64,000 nucleotides of DNA from Albula goreensis (taxonomy: Eukaryota; Chordata; Actinopteri; Albuliformes; Albulidae): the NCBI GenBank assembly GCA_022829145.1, contig CM040743.1, positions 30,927,646 through 30,991,645 of the forward strand, given 5' to 3'. The first letter of the stretch is position 1; each line of letters opens with the position of its first letter. The notes below the pieces were generated by a model. That model was given only the letters and a program-made list of their open reading frames with translations, did not search any database and was not told the origin of the DNA. Position numbers and translations under genes: made by a program. Positions 10,601 to 25,600 of this stretch are shown in pieces.

Positions 10601-13600
10601 AAATGTAGTACAGCTAAAAAATGTTCACAAAAGAGCTTGCAGTCCAACAGCTCATTTCAGCATGAGATCCAGGGCCTGAGAAAGACTCCAGGGAGCAACA
10701 CAGGGGGATGGGAAATGAAGAACAGCAAACCTCACAGAAAGACAACAGCTTTGTCTTCACAACCACAACAAGGCCCCTCTTAAACGCTCCTCACAAATAA
10801 AAAAACAAACAAAAACAAAAAAACAGTTCTTTTGTTTGGGAAAAATGAACCGTGAAAGTGTAAATGGTGGGAAAAGACAGTATGGACATGTTTCCCTCGT
10901 TGTTAAGAATTCTAGCATTTTATAACCTTGCACTGTGCACAGAGAATTGGCTGTAGTTGCTGGCCCCAGCTGATCCAGTCTTGCAGGAGGTAATGGTGGA
11001 CCCCCTGTAGGAAAGCTATCCACTTCTGCAGATGTCAGAGTGTTCAGCTGTACCACAGAGCGCTCCACACACTGGATCAAACCTGTACCAAAAGCATCCA
11101 GACATACATGGGATACAGCATTTCTAAGAAGATTTCTAATATTTGTATATCTAAATACACTATTTGTATATTGAAAATTGACTACAAAGCAATGTAAAAA
11201 TCCTGAAAATGCAAATATACTACGTATTATGCTATGCTTTGAGAAGACAGACCACTGGAATTAGAAGGCGGGAAGAATTACCATGTTCTCTAACAGTGTC
11301 TTTAAAGGTGAGAGTGCAGGCAAAGGAGGTGCCCAGGGTTTGGAGTACGTCCAGGTGAAGTACACAGGAGCTCACGCACACACCCAGTGTCCTGCTCCAC
11401 TCCACGCTCTCCTCCCTTTCCTCAGTCTGCAGGCTGGCGTCCGTCACAAACAGCCAGGACTCACCTTGCCTTGGGCCACAGCTCTGGGAAGCACAGCGCA
11501 CCACCATCAGCACACCCAACACTGACACAGCCACGTCCTTGTGTACTAACACAGCCATGCCTCTGTAGATCACCACAACTCCATCTCTATGCAAACCTCT
11601 TACAGATGGTATTTTAAACTCTTTGCAGCTATCAAGGAGGCTATAAAGAGAGAACAAGGTTTTCATAAAATATTCACATAAGTACTTTTATATGTTACTA
11701 CTAAAAAGTTAATATCAACGATCTGGGGTCAACGACTGAACACATGTCTTTTTTCAACATTTTTTTTAACCAGTGCATTTTGCAATAATAGTCCCACATT
11801 ATGAACAGAAGCAGACTGCAGGTGCCTGATCACATGTCACATTCCGAGTGACACTATAGCCAGTTGTGTCCCAACTGTGTCAGTGATGTCCATGACATAC
11901 GTGTTGACTTTAGTTGTATGTTTTATTTTATTTTACAGGCAGTAGCAAGTTTTGCTGTTGCTGACAAACTATTATTTATGGCTACAAACAACTATTTGTC
12001 TATGTTAATTGATGATTTTATTTTTCTATACAGGAACCTGACCTACACTCAATATCATCTTATTCTACAACAAATACCATAACAGACATATTAAGCAATT
12101 TTTTTCCCAGTATTTCATTTTCAAGTTATTGAGCTACAGGTGTGACACCAGAAAGAATTTAAATTTCTGCCTTGACAAGCACTGCTTTTGGCAAAGGGTC
12201 AAGGCACACAATAGCTAGATGGCTAACAAAAACATCTCTGATAATTAATCATTTCATCAACAGCTCTATACTTGTGAAGTAGCTGGCCGGCAGTGTAGCT
12301 AATTGCCTCATAAGATACCTGTATACCAGTTACATTTACATGTTCTCTCACTATTGTTCACCATCTTATACTGACACATTTAACCAAAAAAATAACTCAT
12401 GACTTTTCACGGTTGTGTCTGTCTTTCCATATTCTATGTGAGTACTGACTGTTAACATACAGCAATGAATATGAACAATTTGAGCTATTCAGATGTACCA
12501 ACCAATTAAGGGTGTTTCTTGAACTGAGTAATATGTTACTGATTGAAAAAAACAGGCTGGCCAATGGGGAGTTCGGCAATGTGTTTCAGAGGGAAGATAA
12601 TTGGATTATATGCACTTCATTTCTGGCACTAATTTGAAACCAAAGAATTTATGTGAGAGAGGATAAGTTTGAGCATATGCTGAGAGAAAATTGGGGCTGT
12701 GGACCAAGTTTTGAGCTCTCAGCTATTGTTTCTGCTCCCTCATCTTTGGCACTAATGGAACTCCATACATATGCATATTTGCACATGTTTTTCCAAGACA
12801 GTGACTCTGCCATTTCTGACTGATCTCTGCCTGTCCTCCAGAACCTTCTGGAAAAAAAGACTGCTTTTGAAAAATCTATTAGGGATTAAGGAGAGAAGCA
12901 ACAGCAACCAGCAGCAGGTTTTGGTTAGAATGGTCTTTAAAAACACACACATATGGAAGATATTTGCTTGTTTCCTGTTCTGACCAACACAATGTCCTTG
13001 GACAAGAAATCAGTGAATGCACATAAACAAATTTTTGAGTTTTGTTTTTAAAAGAGACACAAAAAACAAACAAAAAAACTGGTACACTAAGTCCATAGAA
13101 TTTAGCTGACAGCTCCTTTTCATACAAATTTCAATGCTGGTGTAATTGAGCAGACAGTATGTAGAAGCCAACCATTCTTCACTCACACTATTCTTTCAAG
13201 CCCATCCTTAAAGACTGGGCACAGACTACTATCAGTGGCTACATCATTGGTGTTGTGAGTTGCTTGGGTGACGGAGAATGTTTCAGTTCCCCCAAAGATT
13301 CACACATCAGATAAAAAACAAACAGCAACAACACTTTAACTTGCTGCCACTGTCCTTCAGTGTTCGATGAATTGTGTTTTCATTTAAGAAAAATAGTATC
13401 ATGAGATAACAGGAATTATATGATAGCCAAAGGAAAATCTGAGGTTTACCTGCAGTCTCTTGTAAATGACTGTAGCTGTGAAGCTACAGTGATGGCCGAG
13501 GGGGACACGCTGCATTGAAGAAAATGAATGAATGAATAAATTCACCTGTGATGTGCTTTCCATACGAATACACGAATGCATGCTTTACATACATGTTCCC

Positions 13601-16600
13601 ATTTTTACATCCTTCTCATCCTCCAACTGTGTACATGTAAGCAATGTGTGACAACTACACCCCATCAATGCTTACGTTTTAGCATACATGGTGTTCATGA
13701 GGCCTAAATCAATTAAGTAAGAACTATACAATTCTCGCATGACACAGCGATTATATGATGACATATCAGTGGCAGAGAGGAGAACTTGAAGAAAATTTGT
13801 TAGTGTCCGAAATCAAGCTTACTGAGGAAATATTAAAAAAAAGCGCAAAGGTGATGCATTCAAAACTCTTGGTATGATATGGCTGAATAAGGGTTTCATA
13901 TACCTAATGGGTCTGGCTATTTCATGCTGAAAGGTACCCATTACTAAAGACCTATTAGTAGACAGAAATTTTCAGATGGGCCAGTATCAGCCCATGCCAA
14001 ACAAAACTCTTGAGCCAGTCATCATGGACAGAAACGTTGGCAGTCGCTGAACACCATACTATTTCTTGGGAATGGTATGATGGTATCATAGTAATGAAGA
14101 CATTGTTCGGCTCTCTTGCCAAACATGTATTAGGCATATTTATGAGAGGAAAAATCAACTCATTGTGCACAGCTGTGGAATTACTTATCTACTATGTAAG
14201 ACCACTTAATTACAAGGAATGAAAAGACAGTATCATAACTTTATTTTAGACTCGATGGTGTGGTATGCACTATGCAGAACAAATATTTGCCCTTCATATG
14301 CGTATGTCTAGAATGCTGTTTTGCATACCATCATTCCCACGTCAAGGTGAAGTTTCATGAATTCAATATTTTGTATGGAAACCGATGTATGCATGTCCTG
14401 GTGCTTTTATTGCGTGTATGCAACTTTTATAACAGGACATAGGTCATTACTGATCGTCCATTACTGTTTTGCGTTCATTTCGCTACTAGAAGTTTCTTTG
14501 CAACACTCCACAAAAGCGGTTAAACAAGGAAATCAAAAGGGATTTTTTTTTTTTTTGCTAATCAACACTTTAATCAATTGAGATTTCCACTGTAATATGG
14601 GTGGGTTTATCATCAAACACTATGAACTATCCAGAAACACGAGTTGCACTTGTGTATACAGTTGTTGTGGTCATGCATGTGTGTGAATGCGTGTTTGTCT
14701 GTGTTGGTGCATTTGTGCAGTTATCACCTGCAGTATTTCCCTCAATGTGTTCACAACAGCAGGCTGGTAAAGATCTGGCGTGGGATGCGGCAGCACATCC
14801 ACTGAGTCCTGGCCGCTTTGGCCTGAGAGAAGGTAACAGAAACTTGGGGCTGGAAGTTTAGCTCGGTCCTGAGACAGCACACTGCCATCATTATCTCCAT
14901 CCTGAAACACAACACACAGGTAGAGCATCACAGAGCCCTTTCAGGCACTAACACTACAAAGAATGTGTTAAGGGTAAGTCTAAGACAACAGAACAAAAAA
15001 AATTTCAAATTCAATCGTATCATATTCTCGTAATAGCACAGCCTTGCTTCTTTTATGGTTTCTTCTCACATTAATTTCCTTAGTTCTGCAAAAATGTCTT
15101 CCAAGTTCACATAAATATTAAACAACCTTTTACTGTCCTTTAGAGATAATGAGGTTTTATAAAAGCTGCATTTCACACACAGAGGAAATGAGATATTTGA
15201 GATTTCTTTTTCTCTGAAAGAGTTAAGGCTGATTATACCTGATTATATGTGAGTATATTCATCTTTAAAACAGAAGTCCCTGACCAAGTGAAGAGAATGT
15301 GAAATGTGTTTAGCGGATACTCACGTTCTCACCACTCTGGGTTTTCCCATGGTCCTTGAGAGCCACCATGGGAGGCCATAAGCTGTCAATTAGACTGAAG
15401 AGCCCTGCAGACCTACAAACAAGTGACACAAGCAACCATCACATCTGCCAAATCTCACGTAACAGCAATCACACCTGTCAGCACACATAATTTCTGTCAC
15501 GAATACCACATCAAACCCACACATCACGTTTCACACCTATGGTAGATGTCAATTGCCATAACTATACAAATATTACCTTTGTCAGAACTGTAGCCTTTAC
15601 CACCTTGCCAGAGTGTACTTGGCTATTTCCACTGAATCATAGTTGTGTTGAGACAGAGCACTCTCTAAACATGCTGTGGCCTGCCAGGTTCTCACAGGAA
15701 TACTCACACGCCCTATGTAAACAACAGAGAAATCCAGCCATTGAGGCAAACACACTGCTTTTGGTGGTAATGACAGCCTGAAAAGAGAACCTGTCTGTTT
15801 ATCAGAAAGATACTCTCATGGCATTGGATTCATGGGAGAAGCGGCCTGACATTTCACTGCAGCATGAAGAAGGTGCCCATAGGCTCAAGCTGGAGCTGTG
15901 AAAACTACATGGCTCACATTAACTTCCCCAAACACTATACTGCTTATGACAAACAGTACACTAAGGTTACAGAGGCCTATATCAGATGGATGCATAAAAT
16001 TAAGCATAGGCCTGTGGTAGATTATGGGGATAAAGGCACAGGTCTGTGTTAGATTATAGGGGTAAAGGAATGGGCCTGTGTTAGATTATGGGGGAAGAAG
16101 CACAGGACTGTGTTAGATTATTGAGGTAAAAGCAGAGGCCTGTGTCAGATACTGGGGGTAAAAGTACAGGCCTCTGTTAGATTATGGGGGGTAGAACCAC
16201 AGGCCTGTGTCAGATTATGGTGGTAGAAGCACATGACTGTGCTAAATTATGGGGCAAAAGCACAGGCTTGTATTAAATTATGGGGGTAAAAGCAGAGGCC
16301 AGTGTTAGATTATGGGGGTAAAAGCAGAGGCCAGTGTTAGATTATGGGGGTAAAAGTACAGACCTATGTTAGATTATGGGGCAAAAGCACAGGCCTGTGT
16401 TAAATTATGGGGTAAAAGAAGAGGCCTAGATTATGGGGGTAAACGTGCAGGTCTGAGTTAGATTTTGGATTTAAGACAAACCTTGTTAAAACAGAAGTAA
16501 AACCAAAACTCTGATCAGGATTATTATTACGGGCGGGGGTGAGGGGTGAAAGCAGAGCCCTGTGGCAGATTATGGGGGAGTGAAAGCAGGGGTCCGTTTC

Positions 16601-19600
16601 AGTTGTTTTTCACCCCGAGGACCTGGCATGTCATACAGTCATTCTCCTTTCCTCGCACCAACTCTATGCTGGAACATGTTCTACAGTTGCTAATCATAAG
16701 GCTCTGTTCCCCAGAACTCACTCCGCGGCTCATTCCGGTTCTGCAGGTCGCACACGCCGTGGTGCATGTAATTATGACAGAGAGGAGAAGAGAGCACTGA
16801 AGGAGGATCAGCTTTTATCACTGTGCCTGAGGGCTGCTTGAACATACCCATGGAAGCAACACCACAGGACTTCCACGACGGTGGAAGCCTCGGTAAAGTC
16901 CGCAATTGGATGAAACAAAAACACCTTCATGAAAGAATTCTGAGAATTCTGACCAGATCAGAATATGAGAAGCTAGGAGTCCCAAGTAGAAAAATATTCT
17001 ATATTTACAACTGTTACCTTGCAGACACACCCACATATACCCTCAAAAAATCTGTGTCACTTCACATGCTCAGTCTCATGCACTATCTCCAAAATGACTG
17101 CATTTCACAAGACTAAAAATACATTTGATTGACATTGGACAATAATTCTGAGATGTAAAAACATTTTTTAAACAGATTTATGTTTTATATTCTGTTTTGT
17201 CAGGTACATTCACTCATATGTGTATTGCTCTGGATAAAATGCATTTACTAAAATAAAATTTTGTATTGCAGAGTGCAATCTCAAGCCCATCCTCAAACTG
17301 TGGCCATGTGGACAATTAGGTGACAGTAAGAGTCATCACTTTAGATAAGGTACCCAAAACCACACAAAATGATAGTTAGCATACATTTTGCTGATGAAGT
17401 ACTGGTTACAAACAGATACTGTTGAAAATACTTGCCACAAGAGTACCTTTGAAAAGGACGTTCTCACGCTCCGATAATGTTGTATACAAGAGGAGCGCAG
17501 CATTCTCTTCTGAATTATTAACAGACTAGTTTGTCTGCTCTGTGTCTTTAGTCCCTGTATTGAATCTGTATCTTCAAGAGGTTTCTAAGAGGTTGTGCAG
17601 ATTCTCTCTGAACTTCATCACTTTTTCAGTTTAGTTAGAATGAAGAGGCAGAAAACTACTGAGGCCATGGGAACCAGTTTTTGTGACTTTTTCACTTTTG
17701 TATTACATTGTAGGAATGTATATTATTTTATTGTGAATTGCATTAAATTATAATGTAACTTTAACATTTTTGTAATATGCCATTAATTACATCACAATCA
17801 TAGAAATAGAAATAACCTAGAAATACCATATGCAAGTATATTTCAGAGAAACCATATACTTAACCAGGAAAAGTTCTATATTGAAATATACAGGAGTAAA
17901 ACATCCAGGCAAGTAAGAAAACCAGCAAATCTTCTACATTAGGCTGTGTAAAATACTGTTCAACATGAAGAGGGGACTGGTCTAAGATTATTTTATTCTG
18001 TGCAAAGGTGCAGCCATTTTTGTACTTTTGTACAAATTTACAAAAGTACAATTTCACAGAAGAAATAGCTTGTTCATGACACTGATTTGGCTTAAATGTA
18101 AATTACACTTCTTAACAGGTCTCCAGTGGTTATGAACACCACTTTATTGGAGGATAAGTAAATCCATTATTTACTCGCTGCTATAGTTTTTGTGTGAAAT
18201 CACTTGTGTGTCATTAATGTCAATGGAGAATAGTGGAACCAAAATATTATGGAAAACAAAAAAACATAAATATATACAGAGGTGTTGAGAGCAAAAATAA
18301 TTTATTTGAAAGCATAACCTGGAACCATGAGCCAAAGGCGTTACAAAGTAGCGTGTTAAACTATATCAAAATATGGCAAGCACAATTGTTTACCATCCTA
18401 TGGGAGACACATCATTTGAAGTCTTTTCACTTTCGACCCTGACTTTCAAGTAGTTTTCTTTTTGTTCAATTTTGACACATGTCAGGGTCAGATTCAGTCG
18501 AGAGGGTGGCTGATATAACACTACTGACCGTTCAGAGTCCTAGTCCCAGCCTTTGCAGGTGACCATCAATGGGTTAGCGCTCACCCTTTATCTAATGAAC
18601 CAAATAACACTAAAAACAGGTGGTTTATTGTAGCTTACATGAGTAGATAGGTCATGTCACCTTAAAATTTGGTTTTGAATAGAAGCCTACCCAAACTATG
18701 GTAGGAGGGGTATCAGTTTTGTATTATCAATTGAAAGTAGGGATCAGGAATGGTTTTCATTGGACAAAAATAAAAACAAAAACTTAACCACTTTCAAGTG
18801 TTCTGGAGAGAAAATTTAAAAGCATGTAAACCAGTTCATAAAGTTATGTTTTAGTCCAGTTATTTTTTCGTCACTGGAAACCCCAGCTTCTGTGCTCACT
18901 TACTCTGCTTGCCAAGTTTCTCACTCCCTGATCATTTTCCCCAGTGCTCTGTTCCTGCTAGTCAGAATGTGGTGATGTGGAGGCTAAAATGTAAGCATTT
19001 TAAAGCTTTTTGAAAACTTGAATCTTTATGCACAGTTTGGTGTGTGTTGTTTTATGTTTTATGTAAATCATTTAACCTTTTGAGATGTATGAACATGCCA
19101 GTGTGCACATTATTTCCTTTCCATTGGTGGTAACCAACCCACAAGTTTGATTGGAACATCCATAACAGACTATTCAGATTCAACCAATCAGAAAAGACCA
19201 CTAACATAAAGACCACTGCACTGAAGTGCATGGAAAAGCTCTTAACTCCTGTTCTTTTGCTGACAGAGCATTCGACTCCTGCTAAGGACAAAGTTAACTT
19301 AGAACAGAAAAGTTCAAAGCATCAATTAACCTACTGTGGCCCTATCAGTTTCCTCACTGATTAAAACGGGCCAACTGAAGCGAGAAGACACTATCTCCAG
19401 AACAGTGTGTGCCTGTGCGGGTTATACAAGGTTAAATGATATCTGAACTATGGAAAATTGAAGAGCACAGACATTACCAGAGTCTAAAATAGGAAGTAAG
19501 CCACAAATCAATATTAATTGTTTATGCCCAATATAGTGCTGAACATCAAGGCCTCTAATTGCCTTACAACTATCCATATTCAGTACTGACAAAGGATGCT

Positions 19601-22600
19601 TTAAACACCACTGAAACGATTTACAGCCAAACAGCTATCTGCCTACATAAGCTTCAAAACACAGGGACTATTTATAAAGAGTATGGAGCAACAAGATGAG
19701 AAGACCCAGTTCATGTTACTGGAGACTGTATGACCAGACATGTGACAGAACACAGACTGGGAGGAGAATTTATGTGTTGCTAGGTAATTAGAAGAGCTTA
19801 TATTTACATCTCCTTCCAACTTAATTCCCCTGCTTATTTTTATGTTACTAACATAAGACCACTATGTTGGGGACTGACAGAACACATAATCTATGCATCT
19901 CTTAGGTAAATAGGACAAAAAAAGGTTGGAGATCTCAGTAACCCCAGTAGGAAAATGCAAATAGAATGAAGCTGGAAGCCTGGGTCCTCGTTGCCAAAGA
20001 GCCTTTCTTTTTTGTGGTTAGTGGATAGGTGAGACACATATGCCCCCACACACCCTCTCACTTTCACACCCCTCACCTGCCATACACACCCTGCTCACCT
20101 GGACCGTGTCACTCTTTGCAGCACCTTCATACCCCTCAGCACACAACACTTTCCTTCCCATTTCCAGATGTACTGCTGCAGGTTGTCCTCTGAGGAGAGC
20201 GTGTGGAGTGCCACCTCGCTGAATAGACCATATTCATCCTGGACCAACAGGCATAGTCTGGGGAAAAAAAAGATGCACAGGAATCAACTGACAGACACAG
20301 CTTGGTAAGGGTTGCAGAGAAAACATTTGTCTCTGCTAAACAGCTTTTCTGATCTAGCAGCATTTATCAATCACAAAAGTAAAAGTTATGAGAGAAAATG
20401 TCACATGGTACAATATAGGCTGTTGATGTTGCATAATTTCAATTATGAGCATCTGTGAGAATGGATAGTGGCTTTAATGCTCATTGTCAGTTTATGGTAT
20501 CATCAAATATGATTTAGTAACCATGGCACAGGGGTAACCATGACAATATGATATATACAGGAATGAAACAGAGAGATGAAAACACCACAAGTATGGATAT
20601 GGTAAAAATAGACTCAAGACTTTCAATCCCACCAATCCCCAAGCAGTTCTGAGTGTCATCAGAGGACAGAATTCAGTGAATGCAGTGAGTGTATGACTCA
20701 AAGGACATGTGATCTCTTATACCTGTCCCTGAAGACCTATCAAAACCCTATTCCTGTTTCTGAGGACCCATAAAACTGCTATACCTGCTCAAGGCCCAGT
20801 AATCTGTATCTATATCTATATCTGAGAACCCAGAAAATATCTGTTTTGTCCATCAAGACCCATAACCTTGTCTTATTGTAATTTCAAATGGGACTTCATA
20901 TCGTAGAATATCTTCAGTGTTATGGAACTCAGAGTTACACAGAAACTAATCAAACAAATGCGATGTAAGCCCAGAAATGCCATTCTCATTATGACTTTGC
21001 AGTTTCAAATCCAAAAGCAGGCGTTAAAGGTTGTATATCAGAAACGGCAATGCTGATGGGATTTTTATGTGCAACAGTATCACAGGTGAATGCTAAAGTG
21101 TCCAAAATCCAAAAACAATCCAGCTAACAGCAATCATGCGATCAGAAACAGATGATTGATGACAGAGGCCAATGGAGGCTGACACAACATGCGCATACTT
21201 ACAGATCGGCTACAGTCAGTCAACTAACAGCATACAATGGTGGTGCTGAAAGGACCATATCAGAAGGACCAACTCATTGTGTCTTGTCACGGAAGGGGTA
21301 TGCCAGCTGATGAGATAACCGAGTTCCACTCCTGACAGCAAAGAAGCTGCAGCGTCAGTGGGCTTAGGAACATAAACTTGAGATACTGGAGATTGCAAAA
21401 CATCACCTAATCTTTTACATTAGTTGATGCTGTTACACACTTATTGGTGGTTCAATACGATATGGGAAAAACACATGGCAGGTGTCAACAATTTAGACGA
21501 TACATGTGCAATACTGTGTCTTACAGAATAATGTGTGAATTGCAATGGGATTACTCATACATAAAAACTAATACCCAGAACATCTACAGTGTGAAACAAG
21601 TCAGGATTTACTGCTGTCAAATGTTAAACATAAATACCCATCTCATGCCAATGTCTGAACAATGACACTTCACAGAGGAGAGGAAATAGGGAGAACTTTA
21701 AGTCCCCATTTTCTGGAAGTTCCAGTGAGGAGGGAGGTATAGCATATCCTCTCAATAGACCATACAAACACTTTCAGAGTGCTGCACTTTCAACCAGGGA
21801 AATTAGTTTCCTCAGAACCGTTATCTCACACTCTTTTACCTGTGAATTTTAATTATCATTTCCTCCAACTGCAATTATATATGCTTGGCACCTTGGCCTA
21901 TACACTGAAATGGCATATGAAGTCAGTGTGTTGCAGAATTGCCCATGCAGTCTCTCAAACCTGGCAGCTTGGATTTCAACTATACATAGAGTCTCAGACC
22001 TGACAATATGCACTAAAATTGAATACGAAGAGCCTTGCTACTGTCTTCAAGTACCCAAACTGTATATGAAGATGATAATGCCTGCAACATTGTGTATATA
22101 CAGGACTGTTTTTGATTGACAATTTCAATGACATCTAAAATCATGACTGGTTTTTCTATTCAACCTAGAAATTATAATCTAATTATGAATCAAAACCCCA
22201 GGAATTCTAGCTGCAACTAATATCAATATTTGAAAGCATTAATGTGTCAGATTCATTCCCACCTTAAAGGCATGTCAGGTTGGACCACTTGCAAATGTCG
22301 TGCTGACCTCTCTGGTGCAAGTCAAAATAACACCAGTTCAGACAAGCAAGCTAATATTAAATTGTTTACACACTGGAACTAAACATAGAACATATAGGAT
22401 GGCTTATGTTTGGCTCCAGTTATATCTAGAATTTTAAGGACAGCCTGTATTATCCATTTTAATTTGAAATGGCCCTCTAAAAATATTTACAACAAACTTT
22501 TTATGAATGGACTAAAAAATGCCCATCACATTTTCTGAAAGGCACAAAAACTAATTCTATTAATCCCGAGTGACTGTTGAACTTAGAGTAATTTTTTATT

Positions 22601-25600
22601 GGGGTCAAAACAGCAAAGCTGTGTATTCGCCCATTGAGTTTCTACCTTTTCTTATTATTATTACGTATAATCATCTTCTTCTGCCACAGAAGTCTATGGC
22701 AGCCCCCAGATTCGTATGGTTAAAAGTTTTGGAATTTGGTACACTGATTGGGGACAGTCCCCTGATTCTTTTCACCAGGTTTCATGTCTGTGCCTAGAGC
22801 ACTCTAGCGCCACCAATGGGTCAAAGTTGGAGGTGCATTTACGCATATAACTTTTGAACCGTATGCCCGAGTTCCACTCCTGACAGCAAAGAAGCTGCAG
22901 CTTCAGTGGACTTAGGAACACAAACACGAGATACTGGAGAATTTCAAAACATCACCTAATCTATAAAATTTGTTGATGCTGTTACACACTTATTGGAGGC
23001 CCAGTACGATATGGGAAAAATACATGGTGGGTGTCAACAATGCAAGCTGCTGGTGATTAAGTGATGGTGCGTGTACATTTTTGTGGTTTGGTTCCCTTGA
23101 CATGAATGCAGCCGCATTTAATATTCACAGGGTATCTGAACACTGTTATCAATCTGGTGCACTCCTTAGGGCAGCAGTGTATCCCATCTGCAAATGGGAT
23201 TTTTCAGGAGGATACTATTCCATGCCAAAAGTTTAGGATTGTCCAGGAATGGTTCCGGGAACACAACAGTGAATTAAGCTTACTGAGGAGGCCTTCCAAT
23301 TCACCAGATCTCAATCCAATTCAGCATCAGTGTGATAAGAAAGAATAGGATATTCAAAGTAGAGGTCTGCCACCAGCTAATTTACAACAACTGTGAGAAG
23401 CACTGGAGTCCACCTGGGTCAAGATCCCAATACTGCACTTTCAGCACCTTGTTGGATCCATGCCCTGACAAATGCAAGCTGCTCTGAAAGCAAAATGGGA
23501 CAAGCTTGCTATTTGCTATATTTACTTAATGAAATGGTCATTCAATGTAGGAATGGCCAAGATACTAGGAACACCATAACATTGTGTCCGATCTGCGAAA
23601 CGTTTGCTGTTCCTACCGTGTCAAAGAGAAACTAAACTACAGAAGAGAAGAGAAACAGTTATAGAGCTGTTTGCTTTTCAGACGATGCAGACATGTGTGC
23701 AATGAGGGGGTTGTGAAAGCAGATGGAGAAAGTGTACAATGTTAGTGAATGGTTTCTGCCTCTATCAAATGGGCAGGCCTCCAGTTGCAACGCCTCCACA
23801 CTGCTTCCCTGAGTGTAAACAGCACACTTCATGTCCTGTGGGGACACTGGATAAAGGAAGAACAGATATGTGCATACTGTGTCAAGAAGGAAAATTACTG
23901 GCTGTGTGTATGTGTGTGTGTGTGTGTGTGTGCAGGCGTGGGTGCAGAGGTGGGGTTTTGAGGGGTGGAGCTAAAGACAGAAGTTCAAGGCTATTCTCAC
24001 AAATACTTCTCAGAACACAGGAAAGCTCTGACACTATTCTGGGTCACCTGACCAAGCTTATAAACAGCGCATGTTGGTAAGCAAGACAGCTGGTGGTGTG
24101 CCTGTGTTTACCCATGGAACATAGAATATACACATACCAGCCACTGCTTCAATACATCCCCATCTACCTTTGCTTTTAGTTCCTGTTGAGCCATTTAATC
24201 AGCAGCCTCCTGTGGTGTAAAGTGCCAAAACAAATAGAGAAGAATTCACAAACTACTAAGATGACACTTTTTTTGCTTGGTCTAGCTAACATGAAGTTTT
24301 CAATTGTATACTTTTTGTGCCAACAAAGATTTTATGATTTATTTACTAAATTACTTGCAGCAAATTCTTTCCCAGTTTGGCTAAGAGTTCTTTAGAGGAT
24401 ACATGCGCAACACTGTGTCTTACAGAAAATGTATGAATTGCAAAGGGATTAATCATACATATAAGCTAATACCCAAAACATCTACAGCATGAAACAAGTC
24501 AGGATTTATTGCTGTCAAATGTAAAACATAAATACCCATCCCATGCCAATATCTGAACAATGACACTTCACAGAGGAGAGGAAATAGGGAGAACTTTAAG
24601 TCCCCATTTTCTGGAAGTTCCAGTGAGGAGGGAGGGGTAAGGGCACACAGGCCACAGAGTAAATAGAACCCATTCAATTCTGTATGGAGGACATTTGGTA
24701 CAGCATATCCTCTCAATAGACAATACAAACACTTTCAGAGAGCTGCACTTCCCACCAGGGAAATCAGTTCCTCAGAACCTTTATCTCGCACTTTTACCTG
24801 TGAATTTTTATCGTCATTTCCTCCAACTGCAATTATATATACTTGGCACCTTGGCCTATACACTGAAATGGCATATGAAGTCAGTGTGTTGCAGAATTGC
24901 CCATGCAGTCTCTCAAACCTGGCAGCTTGGATTTCAACTATACATAGAGTCTCAGACCGGACAATATGCACTAAAATTGAATACGTAGAGCCTTGCAACT
25001 GTCTTCAAGTACCCAAACTGTATATGAAGATGATAATGACTGCAACATTGTGTATATATAGGACTGTTTTTGATTGACAATTTTCAATGACATCTAAAAC
25101 CATGACTGTTTTTTCTATTCAACCTGGAAATTATAACCTAATTATGAATCAAAACCCCAGGAATTCTAGCTGCAACTAATATCAATATATGAGAGCATTA
25201 ATGTGTCAGATTCATTCCAACCTAAAGGCATGTCAGGTTGGACCACTTGCAAATGTCGTGCTGACCTCTCTGGTGCAAGTCAAAATAACACCAGTTCAGA
25301 CAAGCGAGCTAATATTAAATTGTTTACACACTGGAACTAAACATAGAACATATAGGATGGCTTATGTTTGGCTCCAGTTATATCTAGAATTTTAAGGACA
25401 GCCTGTATTATCCATTTTAATGTGACATGGCCCTCTAAAAATATTAACAACAAAACTTTCATGAATGGAATAAAAAATGCCCTTCACATTTGCTGAAAGG
25501 CACAAAAACTAATGCTATTAATCCTAAGTGACTGTTAAATTTAGAGTAGCTTTTATTAATATTAATTTTATATTTTTATAATTTAACCATTTTATTTATT

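Larger units (their letters stand above)
6885..10926 (-). other. spidr intron k-l
   Basis: This 4-kb intron contains a teleost dispersed repeat at about 7377-7545 and a Tc1-like transposon fossil at about 8225-9760, itself interrupted by an insertion. From about 9780 to 10926 I see nothing identifiable. Confidence 0.65.
15413..20098 (-). other. spidr intron f-g
   Basis: It contains the 32-bp minisatellite at 16003-16470 and a perfect hairpin at 18020-18051. The remainder is AT-rich sequence in which I recognise no repeat family or gene. Confidence 0.6.

Noticed and set aside
11484-11666. Extension of spidr exon j upstream
   Set aside because: The frame is open, but a good acceptor at 11484 and phase match with exon i give the alignment expected for the family.
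16003-16470. Regular repeats considered as a CRISPR-like array
   Set aside because: The units are directly tandem with no unique spacers, and the host is a eukaryote; it is a minisatellite.
23739-24080. 113-codon + strand open frame
   Set aside because: It passes through the (TG)n microsatellite and has no recognisable domain.
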